Virus record (IMG/VR): IMGVR_UViG_3300017527_000462
Span: 1 to 33,693 of that record
DNA: 33,693 nt
From: a virus
Strand: one strand, 5' to 3'
Shown here piece after piece: positions 21,008 to 27,703 of the stretch (positions are counted from its first letter, which is position 1; every line of letters begins with the position of its first letter). The notes under the pieces were generated by a model. The model worked only from the letters and a program-made list of their open reading frames with translations. It was not told the DNA's origin and did no database searches. Made by a program: the position numbers and the translations under genes.

Positions 21008-21523
21008 ATGAAAGATATTATAGAATATATTCACGGCAACCCGCACGCCAACAAAGGCACGATTGTTAGCGCCTTTGTTGACAAGTATAGCAGTCGCTCC
21101 ATTCGCCTTTTCTTATCTGATTGTCAATGGCTGACAGTTGAGAGGGGGGCTAACAATGCCAGCTTGTATAGCATAACGCCTGATGCGTATGAATTGGCGA
21201 TTAGCGAATTGGGAGCGGTGGCATCGGAAAAGATAGCAGACAATAGCGAATCAAGGTTCATCTATGGTATTCAGATTGTAGGCGAACAACCTATAAAGGT
21301 TGGCATTGCCAGAAACCTAAGAAAACGAATTGACATGCTGCAAGTCGGGCATTATAAAAAGTATGTTATTGTGTTCGCTGCGTTGACAACTGATTTTTAT
21401 CGCATAGAAAAAGAACTGCATCTATTGTTTGCGGATAAAAGGATCGGCGGGGAGTGGTTCAATATCACGGCGTCCGATTTGGCGTATGAGTTTAATGACA
21501 TCACATGGGAGCGGAAAATATGA
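21008..21523 (+). CDS. GIY-YIG (T5orf172/MUG113-like) nuclease with N-terminal winged helix
   Basis: A 171-residue protein. I chose the ATG at 21008 because AGGAGAG lies before it; an earlier start lacks a site. Residues 1-65 look like a winged helix. Residues about 85-165 fit the T5orf172 branch of GIY-YIG: F-I-Y-G-I-Q-I, K-V-G-I-A-R-N-L-R-K-R-I, E-K-E-L-H-L-L-F and G-E-W-F. Such genes are often selfish, homing-type nucleases. A second member lies at 25559. It overlaps the next gene by ATGA. Confidence 0.75.
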   Translation: MKDIIEYIHGNPHANKGTIVSAFVDKYSSRSIRLFLSDCQWLTVERGANNASLYSITPDAYELAISELGAVASEKIADNSESRFIYGIQIVGEQPIKVGIARNLRKRIDMLQVGHYKKYVIVFAALTTDFYRIEKELHLLFADKRIGGEWFNITASDLAYEFNDITWERKI

Positions 21524-21726
21524 AAACAACACGCGCAACCCAATCCGACCTACACGCCAAACGCCGGGCGATGATAGGCAACACCTACCCGACGAACTTC
21601 GGCGGCGAGGCGACAGTCATCAGCAAAGACGGCGATTTGTACAAAACAAAAAGCGGGTGTTTGTGGACATTGGCAGATGGCGTATTGATTAGTTATTACG
21701 GCGGGCAACCGTTGGAAAATAGGTAA
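21520..21726 (+). CDS. Small hypothetical protein
   Basis: A 68-residue protein starting M-K-T-T-R-A-T-Q-S-D-L-H-A-K-R-R. It is basic at the N-terminus, then has a beta-rich part (T-V-I-S-K-D-G-D-L-Y-K-T-K-S-G-C). It overlaps the GIY-YIG stop by ATGA. A small hairpin (CTACGC / GCGTAG) lies just after it. The function is unknown. Confidence 0.55.
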   Translation: MKTTRATQSDLHAKRRAMIGNTYPTNFGGEATVISKDGDLYKTKSGCLWTLADGVLISYYGGQPLENR

Positions 21727-21791
21727 ACTCTACGCAAACCGCGTAGAATTCAGTATGTGCAATAAATGCACGAACTAAATGAGGTGAGCAA

Positions 21792-22085
21792 ATGAAGAAT
21801 TGTCAATGGTGCAAACTGCCCACAAACTTGTTTTATGATGAGGGCATGGGAATGTGGCTATGCCATGACTGCTGTCAAAAGGTAGACGGCAAGGAAACGC
21901 CAAAACCATCCGCCGACATGGTGAAACGCTTCACTGCCAAATATGGCGAATGCGGCGACAGATACGACGGCGACGAATGGTTGATGAGGCTGACCGCATT
22001 CATCGACGGTTTCATCGCTGGCGTTGAATATAGCACAGACTGCTTTCTGGCAGAGCCTAAGCAATGGCCAATGGTGAGCAAATGA
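21792..22085 (+). CDS. Zinc-ribbon small protein
   Basis: A 97-residue protein. Residues 4-28 hold C-Q-W-C-K-L and C-H-D-C-C, a zinc-ribbon CxxC...CxxC pair. The rest is helical and acidic. GAGGTGAGCAA precedes the ATG. It may bind DNA, RNA or a host protein. It overlaps the following micro-ORF by ATGA. Confidence 0.65.
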   Translation: MKNCQWCKLPTNLFYDEGMGMWLCHDCCQKVDGKETPKPSADMVKRFTAKYGECGDRYDGDEWLMRLTAFIDGFIAGVEYSTDCFLAEPKQWPMVSK

Positions 22086-22168
22086 TAATAATACTATTCT
22101 GCATAACGGCCGTTTTCTTCCCGCCCATAGCTATCGGCATGGCGCAACGATTCGGGGGTGAGCGATGA
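22082..22168 (+). CDS. 28-residue membrane micro-protein
   Basis: The frame M-I-I-I-L-F-C-I-T-A-V-F-F-P-P-I-A-I-G-M is one hydrophobic helix ending in a short basic tail. It starts in an ATGA overlap with the zinc-ribbon gene and ends in an ATGA overlap with the next micro-gene. A copy of AACGGCCGTT lies inside. The coupling at both ends supports translation. Confidence 0.55.
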   Translation: MIIILFCITAVFFPPIAIGMAQRFGGER

Positions 22169-22230
22169 AGTTTTTAATTTTCGTCGCCGTCATCTGCCTG
22201 ATCTGGTGGGCGATGCACACAATGGAATGA
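22165..22230 (+). CDS. 21-residue membrane micro-protein
   Basis: The frame M-K-F-L-I-F-V-A-V-I-C-L-I-W-W-A-M-H-T-M-E has one short hydrophobic helix. GGGGGTGAG lies before its ATG, which overlaps the previous stop. It is the last gene before a strong promoter. The function is unknown. Confidence 0.5.
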   Translation: MKFLIFVAVICLIWWAMHTME

Positions 22231-22255
22231 GTTTTGAGATTGGTCGGTTTTATGC

Positions 22256-22284
22256 TTGACGTGATAACGTTATCATGCTATACT
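22256..22284 (+). promoter_or_regulatory. Promoter with a palindromic operator in its spacer
   Basis: TTGACG (22256-22261), a 17-base spacer and TATACT (22279-22284). The spacer holds a perfect 14-bp palindrome, TGATAACGTTATCA (22262-22275). A bound repressor would block RNA polymerase directly. This drives the run of small genes to about 25450. Confidence 0.85.
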
Positions 22285-22336
22285 TTTATCAGTTGAGGCA
22301 AACGAGCCGAGACAAGATGAGATGGAGAAAGGGAAA

Positions 22337-22531
22337 ATGTTTACAATTGACAGCGAGAAATTAGACGAGGTAATCCGTATTTATAACGCAGAAACCGACC
22401 CCGCCGCTTCCGATGATGTAATCGAATCGACAGTATTGGCAGATTGGCATGAGGGCGACGAGCATCAGGATTGGCTGAATGATGCCAGCGCCAAAGAAAT
22501 TGCAGATTGGTTAGCGGCAATGACGGCATAA
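22337..22531 (+). CDS. Small acidic protein, first gene behind the promoter
   Basis: A 64-residue protein very rich in Asp and Glu (D-W-H-E-G-D-E-H-Q-D-W). I chose the ATG at 22337 with GGAGAAAGGG upstream; an earlier in-frame ATG lies inside that site. Acidic small early proteins often mimic DNA or bind host enzymes, but nothing here proves it. Confidence 0.6.
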   Translation: MFTIDSEKLDEVIRIYNAETDPAASDDVIESTVLADWHEGDEHQDWLNDASAKEIADWLAAMTA

Positions 22532-22577
22532 ACAAAAAAGGGGCGGGGAAACTCGCCCCACGATGGAGAAAGGGACG
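22529..22577 (+). promoter_or_regulatory. Repeated hairpin leader, copy 1 of the rightward set
   Basis: The TAA of the upstream gene is followed by ACAAAAAA, the 20-base hairpin GGGGCGGGGAAACTCGCCCC, then ACGATGGAGAAAGGGACG and the next ATG. On the opposite strand the hairpin plus T6 would be an intrinsic terminator. Confidence 0.85.
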
Positions 22578-22865
22578 ATGACAACATTAAACGAAATCAA
22601 AAAAGAAGCGGTATATTTTGACTATAGCAAAAACTTAACTAACCCAGCCGAAGCCCACGCCGCCGCCGCCGCAAAACGTGACGCGCAATCCGCTAATAAT
22701 GCTTATACCGTTTTTGGAAAATGGAACGGCGGGGAGTGGTTTTTCTCAATTGGTTGTTATCATGACGCGCTTTCTCTTGCCCGCGATATTCACTTTAACA
22801 ATGGCGAGGTGTTAATGATAGACAGCAATGAATCTGAAATCAACGTAGCAAACTCACGCTACTAA
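22578..22865 (+). CDS. Small hypothetical protein
   Basis: A 95-residue protein: helical start (M-T-T-L-N-E-I-K-K-E-A), an Ala-rich stretch (A-E-A-H-A-A-A-A-A-K-R), then a beta-like half (Y-T-V-F-G-K-W-N-G-G-E-W-F-F-S-I). It lies between two copies of the hairpin leader. No family is recognised. Confidence 0.6.
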   Translation: MTTLNEIKKEAVYFDYSKNLTNPAEAHAAAAAKRDAQSANNAYTVFGKWNGGEWFFSIGCYHDALSLARDIHFNNGEVLMIDSNESEINVANSRY

Positions 22866-22913
22866 ACAAAAAAGGGGCGGGGAAACTCGCCCCCACGATG
22901 GAGAAAGGGAACG
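22863..22913 (+). promoter_or_regulatory. Repeated hairpin leader, copy 2 of the rightward set
   Basis: It matches copy 1 from the TAA through the hairpin and the GATGGAGAAAGGGAACG site, with one extra C after the stem and one extra A before the start. The near-identity over about 48 bases between unrelated genes suggests a cassette copied by duplication. Confidence 0.85.
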
Positions 22914-23114
22914 ATGAACGAAACACAATTGAAAAAACAACTGGCAGGCATGGGAATAACAAAAGCGGTTTGTTGCGTTGGTACAAGCGAAGGATTAACG
23001 GCCGTTTTTCTAAGATGGGATGGGCGCGAGGAGATTTTTACGGGTATGGATGAACTTAACCCGCTTGACCCCAGCGCCGCCCGCGTGGAATCATTCAAAG
23101 ATAGCAACCTATAA
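22914..23114 (+). CDS. Small hypothetical protein with alpha/beta pattern
   Basis: A 66-residue protein starting M-N-E-T-Q-L-K-K-Q-L-A-G-M-G, then beta strands K-A-V-C-C-V-G and L-T-A-V-F-L-R-W. AACGGCCGTT lies within it. No family is recognised. It is flanked by hairpin leaders on both sides. Confidence 0.6.
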   Translation: MNETQLKKQLAGMGITKAVCCVGTSEGLTAVFLRWDGREEIFTGMDELNPLDPSAARVESFKDSNL

Positions 23115-23159
23115 ACAAAAAAGGGGCGGGGAAACTCGCCCCACGATGGAGGACATATC
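23112..23159 (+). promoter_or_regulatory. Repeated hairpin leader, copy 3 of the rightward set
   Basis: TAAACAAAAAA and the GGGGCGGGGAAACTCGCCCC hairpin are identical to copies 1 and 2, then CACGATGGAGGACATATC with GGAGG as the site. The hairpin is conserved, while the site has diverged. Confidence 0.85.
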
Positions 23160-23381
23160 ATGGGTATGACAATCAAAAAAACAGCACGGCACGAGCTGCA
23201 AAGAGACACGGACATGGGCGAGGGTGAGTATTATTTATACAACGTCGAGGGCGAGCCGTATGTTGTAGCAGTCTGTGAGACGCTGGAAGACGGGCTTGCC
23301 GAATTTGAAAGCGAAGACAATCAGGGCGGGATGGGCTTTGCCAAGCATTGCCAGCAACAGATGGAGGGGTGGAGCGGATGA
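23160..23381 (+). CDS. Small acidic hypothetical protein
   Basis: A 73-residue protein with G-E-G-E-Y-Y-L-Y-N-V-E-G-E-P-Y-V-V-A-V, then an acidic helix. It overlaps the next gene by ATGA. No family is recognised. Confidence 0.6.
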   Translation: MGMTIKKTARHELQRDTDMGEGEYYLYNVEGEPYVVAVCETLEDGLAEFESEDNQGGMGFAKHCQQQMEGWSG

Positions 23382-23581
23382 CAGAACAAAAGCGAAAAGA
23401 ACAATTAGCGGCAAACATGCGGGCGATGCGGGAACGCAAGCGGCAAGCGTGGGACAAGCTGGGCATGGGAGCGGCGGAATTCGCCGCCATCATCAACGGC
23501 ATGGATAAAGACGAGCTGGGAATGATTCGGGTAATGTTGGAAGATGCGAAGGACGCACAGGAGGCGCGGGAAAATGTTTGA
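23378..23581 (+). CDS. Small charged helical protein
   Basis: A 67-residue protein, almost all helix (Q-K-R-K-E-Q-L-A-A-N-M-R-A-M-R-E-R-K-R-Q-A), rich in Arg, Lys and Glu. I chose the ATG at 23378 because it overlaps the upstream stop by ATGA. It may bind nucleic acid or another protein. It overlaps the following micro-gene by 8 bases. Confidence 0.55.
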   Translation: MTEQKRKEQLAANMRAMRERKRQAWDKLGMGAAEFAAIINGMDKDELGMIRVMLEDAKDAQEARENV

Positions 23582-23654
23582 AATAGGTATAGGTAGTTTA
23601 ATTGTAGTTTTAGCGGTTGGTGTGTTTTTGGTTATAGCCGCAAATGTGGACTAG
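23574..23654 (+). CDS. 26-residue membrane micro-protein
   Basis: The frame M-F-E-I-G-I-G-S-L-I-V-V-L-A-V-G-V-F-L-V-I-A-A is one clear membrane helix. GCGGGAAA precedes the ATG. It overlaps the previous gene, and the next gene starts 9 bases after it. It is too short for homology by eye. Confidence 0.5.
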   Translation: MFEIGIGSLIVVLAVGVFLVIAANVD

Positions 23655-23663
23655 GGGGAAATT

Positions 23664-23888
23664 ATGAAAGAATTCTTTTATAGTGGGACGGTTTATAAAG
23701 ATTCATCATGTCAAGCTGTCATCGGCAAGGTGAGCGGGGTCGAGAATGATTTTAGAGTTGATCCGCTCATACCGGCTACGGAAGTTTTCGACATTGCCAA
23801 GTCGAAAGTGGAGCGGGGACTAAAAGCGGGGCAGGTGTTCCATATTGAGCGATTCGAGCAAGTGCAAGTGAACAATGCCGAAAAGTAG
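23664..23888 (+). CDS. Small hypothetical protein
   Basis: A 74-residue protein starting M-K-E-F-F-Y-S-G-T-V-Y-K-D-S-S-C, of beta and then helix character, with AGGGGGAAA before its ATG. It overlaps the next gene by 14 bases. The function is unknown. Confidence 0.6.
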   Translation: MKEFFYSGTVYKDSSCQAVIGKVSGVENDFRVDPLIPATEVFDIAKSKVERGLKAGQVFHIERFEQVQVNNAEK

Positions 23889-24099
23889 CCCTAGAGCGCT
23901 CACAACGCCCGCAGGGGCGACGCACGGGATAACATGCCCCAATTGTGGGGAAGCGGTACGATACACCACGCACGCGGCGGATTGGGTAGGGTGCGATTTG
24001 GCGGCGGTTGTGTGTAGTAAAGGCGCGATAACTCATTATAGGCTGTGGGGTATGGATTTTTTATTGCAGCGGACGGGGCAGATGAGGATGGATATTTGA
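23875..24099 (+). CDS. Zinc-knuckle small protein
   Basis: A 74-residue protein. Residues 21-24 are C-P-N-C, and further Cys residues at 40 and 47 may complete a zinc site. The end is hydrophobic and aromatic (H-Y-R-L-W-G-M-D-F-L). It overlaps the previous gene by 14 bases. It may be a small regulator. Confidence 0.5.
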   Translation: MPKSSPRALTTPAGATHGITCPNCGEAVRYTTHAADWVGCDLAAVVCSKGAITHYRLWGMDFLLQRTGQMRMDI

Positions 24100-24135
24100 A
24101 CCGTCCCGGGATGAGGGACGGATGGAGATGGGAAT
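24100..24135 (+). promoter_or_regulatory. Hairpin leader variant before the cytosine methyltransferase
   Basis: CCGTCCC / GGGACGG with loop GGGATGA lies directly before ATGGAGATGGGAAT and the start ATG. The stem differs in sequence from the GGGGCG leaders but keeps the same plan: GC-rich hairpin, then ATGGAGA-purine site, then start. Confidence 0.6.
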
Positions 24136-24765
24136 ATGAGGGTACTTGTAGCTTGTGAATATAGCGGCACTGTACGCGATGCGTTTGCTGCAAGGGGTCA
24201 TGATGCTTGGTCATGCGATATTTTACCAACGGACACACCCGGAAAACATATACAGGGTGATGTGCTGGATATTTTGGATGATGGCTGGGATTTAATGATC
24301 GCCCATCCACCGTGTACTTACCTTTCTAATTCTGGCGTTTCATGGTTGCACAAAGACGCGAGCCGATGGCCAAAATTGGACAGCGGCGCGGCGTTTTTCA
24401 AAAAGCTATTGAATGCAGATATTCTCAAGATAGCGGTTGAAAATCCAATAATGCACAAATACGCAAAGGAGCGTATAGGAGGGGTGCGGCAATCGCAAGT
24501 TATACAGCCTTGGATGTTTGGGCACACCGAGCAAAAAGCCACTTGTTTGTGGCTGAAGGGGTTGCCATTGTTGGAGGAAACTAACAACGTAAGGGCAACC
24601 ATGATGCAGTTGCCCGATAATGAACGGCAGCGCCTCCATTACTTGTCACCATCGCCCGACCGTTGGAAATTAAGATCAACGACATATAGCGGGATAGCGC
24701 AGGCGATGGCGGCACAATGGGGCGGGGAAACGATGAACAATTATCAAATGAGGATGGAAATATGA
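24136..24765 (+). CDS. Cytosine-C5 DNA methyltransferase-like protein
   Basis: A 209-residue protein of the short phage Dcm-like family. Residues 1-30 form the SAM-binding start (R-V-L-V-A-C-E-Y-S-G-T-V-R-D-A-F), followed by W-S-C-D and G-D-V-L-D. The catalytic motif is A-H-P-P-C-T-Y-L (Cys60), followed by V-E-N-P (101-104). It is shorter than full C5 enzymes and lacks an obvious large target-recognition domain. It may methylate phage DNA to escape restriction. No endonuclease partner is nearby. It overlaps the next gene by ATGA. Confidence 0.75.
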   Translation: MRVLVACEYSGTVRDAFAARGHDAWSCDILPTDTPGKHIQGDVLDILDDGWDLMIAHPPCTYLSNSGVSWLHKDASRWPKLDSGAAFFKKLLNADILKIAVENPIMHKYAKERIGGVRQSQVIQPWMFGHTEQKATCLWLKGLPLLEETNNVRATMMQLPDNERQRLHYLSPSPDRWKLRSTTYSGIAQAMAAQWGGETMNNYQMRMEI

Positions 24766-25343
24766 TACACAAAAAAGAAGAAGCATTAAAGATACTAAAC
24801 ATGAACGCATGGACATTTGAAAACCTAGTCAAGAATCACGGATTAGAAGGGAAGCGGATGCCCGGCAAGGGTCGCTTCCTGTATTATTCGTTGGACAAAA
24901 TACAACAGGCAGAACAACGGAAAGATGCCGACATCATCGCCCGGCGTGGGGGGGGGTTGACGGTGCGGGAAGTCATGGCAATGTTCGATCTTACCAATTC
25001 CGCCGTCGGGCGGTTGGTAAAATATGACAGCCTGAAACGCACGAAACCAAACCGCGTATTCTTGTATGAGGCGGATGAAGTCAGGGCAGCGCTAGCCCGC
25101 TTCTCCAAGCGTGGAGAAGTAAAGGCGGCGGGGCGACTGTCACCACGCCCAAAGCGAACGCACGGCGGACGGCATAGCAAGAACGACTTCTCAAGCGGCA
25201 AGGGGCAAAATCCGATTGAGTTGAAACCGGAGCCGACGAAAGTCAAGAAAAGCATAGGGCGGCGGTATTATCCAGCGGTGGGGCGGTCTGCCATCCGTGA
25301 CTTTGCAGAATTGAGCGGGTCAAATTGCGAGGCGTTATTATGA
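24762..25343 (+). CDS. DNA-binding protein with two helix-turn-helix-like units
   Basis: A 193-residue protein. Residues 1-50 (A-L-K-I-L-N-M-N-A-W-T-F-E-N-L-V-K-N-H-G-L-E-G-K-R) and 66-110 (L-T-V-R-E-V-M-A-M-F-D-L-T-N-S-A-V-G-R-L-V-K) each look like a MerR/excisionase-type winged helix. A long basic, disordered tail follows. I chose the ATG at 24762 (ATGA overlap). It could be a late regulator, an origin binder or a packaging-site binder. Confidence 0.6.
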   Translation: MIHKKEEALKILNMNAWTFENLVKNHGLEGKRMPGKGRFLYYSLDKIQQAEQRKDADIIARRGGGLTVREVMAMFDLTNSAVGRLVKYDSLKRTKPNRVFLYEADEVRAALARFSKRGEVKAAGRLSPRPKRTHGGRHSKNDFSSGKGQNPIELKPEPTKVKKSIGRRYYPAVGRSAIRDFAELSGSNCEALL

Positions 25344-25450
25344 TGCTGACAATACTCCTCATCATCGGCTACACGGGCGGCGCCATCGGCGCGGGCATCA
25401 TGGTCTGGACTGTTTACCGCGTGGTAAAAACGGCCGTTTCCAAAAAATAG
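25340..25450 (+). CDS. 36-residue membrane micro-protein
   Basis: The frame M-M-L-T-I-L-L-I-I-G-Y-T-G-G-A-I-G-A-G-I is one glycine-rich membrane helix, then a basic tail ending V-S-K-K. It overlaps the previous stop by ATGA, and AACGGCCGTT lies in its last codons. It could be an early membrane effector. Confidence 0.55.
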   Translation: MMLTILLIIGYTGGAIGAGIMVWTVYRVVKTAVSKK

Positions 25451-25505
25451 ACAGGATGTGATACAATGAAGGCAACATAGTCGATGTGGGCTGTGTCTCC
25501 TGTTT

Positions 25506-25540
25506 CCCCGCCGTGTTGAAATGGCACGGCGGGGGATTTA
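25506..25540 (+). terminator. GC-rich hairpin at the early/packaging boundary
   Basis: CCCCGCCGTG / CACGGCGGGG is a perfect 10-bp stem with a 9-base loop, followed by GGATTTATTG. The T stretch is short, so it may be a weak terminator or an attenuator. It lies between the early genes and the packaging genes. Confidence 0.6.
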
Positions 25541-25558
25541 TTGAAAAGATAAGGAATT

Positions 25559-26005
25559 ATGGCGAAGAACTCAACATCCTTCAAAAAGGGGCAAAGCGGA
25601 AATCCAAAAGGAAGACCGCGAAAAAACAAATTGATGGGAGTAAAAAACGAGGATGGCGAGTGCGTGTATCTAATTAAGGCTATTGGATTAGGACTAACCA
25701 AAATAGGCGTTTCCTCTCAGCCAAGGAAACGTATAAATCAGGTTATATCGACGAATGCTGATAGTTGCGAGCTGATCGCGGTGTTTTTTGTCAATGATAT
25801 GAAGCATGAAGAGATTAGGCTACATTCACGATATGCAATGAAAAATGCCCATCATGAATGGTTCAAGCTTAGTGCGTGCGACATTGAGGATATAAAAACG
25901 TATTTTGTAGACACTACAGCGATTGGTGAATGTCGTGGTGACATCCGGGATTTGATTGCTGCCAATCAATTAGGGCTTTTTGGGATTGAACTTGTTAGCA
26001 AGTAG
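25559..26005 (+). CDS. GIY-YIG nuclease with terminase-small-subunit-like N-terminal tail
   Basis: A 148-residue protein. Residues 8-22 are F-K-K-G-Q-S-G-N-P-K-G-R-P-R-K, the DUF5681 segment also present at the start of the next protein. Residues about 35-120 fit T5orf172/GIY-YIG: V-Y-L-I-K, T-K-I-G-V-S-S-Q-P-R-K-R-I, H-E-E-I-R-L-H and H-E-W-F. The shared tail suggests a homing-type gene that copied its neighbour's end, or a nuclease that joins the packaging complex, as HNH proteins do in other phages. AAGGAATT precedes the ATG. Confidence 0.7.
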   Translation: MAKNSTSFKKGQSGNPKGRPRKNKLMGVKNEDGECVYLIKAIGLGLTKIGVSSQPRKRINQVISTNADSCELIAVFFVNDMKHEEIRLHSRYAMKNAHHEWFKLSACDIEDIKTYFVDTTAIGECRGDIRDLIAANQLGLFGIELVSK

Positions 26006-26034
26006 AGATCAAGTGAGGAGCAATTAGGGATGAT

Positions 26035-26346
26035 ATGGCTAATGTAACTGGAAAGGGGGGATTCAAAAAAGGGCAAAGCGGCAACCCGAAAGGGCGACCG
26101 CCCCGAAAAACAGAGCAAGCATACCTTAACGCAATGATCGGTAAGGTATCTATTGCCGCGTGGCAACGAATTGTTATTCGTGCCGTTGAGGATGCAGAAC
26201 GGGGGGACGCAAAGGCGCGGCAATGGCTGACGGATTATGTAGTCGGCAAACCGACACAGTATACCGATGTCACAACGAACGGGGAAAGCGTAAACCAACG
26301 TATAACATTCATTGACTACGGACTGGCAAATGATAGCGCAGACTAA
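26035..26346 (+). CDS. Terminase small subunit candidate (DUF5681 type)
   Basis: A 103-residue protein: F-K-K-G-Q-S-G-N-P-K-G-R-P-P-R-K (residues 10-25), then a helical region with A-W-Q-R-I-V-I-R-A-V-E-D-A-E-R-G-D-A-K-A-R. DUF5681 proteins directly ahead of large terminases are taken as small subunits. They would recognise phage DNA and start packaging. AGGGATGAT lies before the ATG. It overlaps the large terminase by 17 bases. Confidence 0.75.
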   Translation: MANVTGKGGFKKGQSGNPKGRPPRKTEQAYLNAMIGKVSIAAWQRIVIRAVEDAERGDAKARQWLTDYVVGKPTQYTDVTTNGESVNQRITFIDYGLANDSAD

Positions 26347-27703
26347 ACGGGCAGCGGAGATAGATTCCACCGCGCCTGATGAGTTGGCGCGTCAATTATT
26401 TGGCTTCATTGACATAAAAGCCGAAGTTAAAAAGCTATACTATACCAACGGCGGCGGGTTAGAATTCCGATTCCATAAATACCAACGGCAAGCAATGAGA
26501 GCGCGGGAGCGGTTCATTTTGTTATTAGGTGGCACGCAAAGCGGAAAAACATCATTTGGTCATATCTGGCTACACCGTGAAATCGCATTGCGCGGCGCGG
26601 GTGATTATTTAGCAGTCGCGCCAACTTACCCGCTAATGAAAAAGAAATTACTGCCTGAGTTCCTATCGTTCTTTCGTGATTTGCTGGGGTTGGGGGATTA
26701 TAATGTTGTTGATAAAATTTTCACTTTCTCCCCCGCTGGCGAATTATCATTCTTTGGTAAGATTCAAGAGCAACCCACGAAGATTTTTTTCGGACATGCA
26801 CAAGACCCCGACGCGCTAGAATCAGCCACAGCGAAAGCGGCATGGCTTGACGAATGCGGGCAGGGAAAATTCAAGTTAGGAAGTTTTGAAGCTATCCTTC
26901 GCCGTCTATCGCTTTATATGGGCCGCGTGCTGATGACCACAACGCCGTATAATTTGGGATGGTTAAAGCAAAAGTTTTGGGACGTGATGGAGGCGGGCAA
27001 CGCAAAAGCAGAATCAATCCGCGTTATATCATTTCCGTCTATCGCCAATCCATCATTCCCCCGCGCTGAATACGAACGAGCGCGGCGTGATTTACCACGT
27101 TGGAAGTTTGACATGTTCTACCGTGCCATCTTCACACGCCCGGCGGGTATGATTTACGATTGTTTTGATACTGCTTCCCATGTGCTACGCAGTTTTGACA
27201 TCCCCGATGATTGGCAAGTATTCGCTGGGGTTGACTTTGGCGGAGTAAATACGGCGGCGTTAAAGGTTGCCCATGATGAGGCTACGGGGAATTTGTACGT
27301 TTTTGAGGAGTATCATAACGGCGGGTTAACGGCAAAAGGCCATGCCGACAGAATACAATCAAACCGCGCCGCCGATATAGCCTACGGCGGCGCAAAAAGC
27401 GAGGGGCAATGGCGGCAAGAATTCGCCAGCGGCGGGTTGCCTATTCAAGAGCCGCCCATATCAGAGGTTGAAGTCGGTATAAATAGAGTGTATGGGGCAT
27501 TAAAGAACGGCCGTTTGTTCATTCTGGATTCATGCCCTTTGTTGTTGGATGAAATCGGCAGCTATGCACGGGAAACTGACGACATGGGAACGCCGACGGA
27601 AAAAATAGCGGATAAATCAACCTATCATATGCTTGACGCCTTGCGCTATGTCATGTCATATTTAGGGGCGGAATATGACAGCGGTGTATTATGGACAATC
27701 TAA
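26330..27703 (+). CDS. terL: Terminase large subunit
   Basis: A 457-residue packaging motor. I chose the ATG at 26330 (a TTG 18 bases earlier is possible). Walker A is G-G-T-Q-S-G-K-T (67-74); Walker B is W-L-D-E (172-175), with the catalytic Glu last. A coupling T-T-T-P lies near 203-206. The RNase H-like nuclease starts at F-A-G-V-D-F-G-G (Asp302) and ends with M-L-D-A-L-R-Y (Asp436). It pumps DNA into proheads and cuts it. Confidence 0.95.
   Translation: MIAQTKRAAEIDSTAPDELARQLFGFIDIKAEVKKLYYTNGGGLEFRFHKYQRQAMRARERFILLLGGTQSGKTSFGHIWLHREIALRGAGDYLAVAPTYPLMKKKLLPEFLSFFRDLLGLGDYNVVDKIFTFSPAGELSFFGKIQEQPTKIFFGHAQDPDALESATAKAAWLDECGQGKFKLGSFEAILRRLSLYMGRVLMTTTPYNLGWLKQKFWDVMEAGNAKAESIRVISFPSIANPSFPRAEYERARRDLPRWKFDMFYRAIFTRPAGMIYDCFDTASHVLRSFDIPDDWQVFAGVDFGGVNTAALKVAHDEATGNLYVFEEYHNGGLTAKGHADRIQSNRAADIAYGGAKSEGQWRQEFASGGLPIQEPPISEVEVGINRVYGALKNGRLFILDSCPLLLDEIGSYARETDDMGTPTEKIADKSTYHMLDALRYVMSYLGAEYDSGVLWTI

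Noticed and set aside
22529-23159. Three evenly placed repeats, considered as a CRISPR array
   Set aside because: The spacing is about 250-335 bases and is filled with coding frames; each repeat carries a ribosome site.
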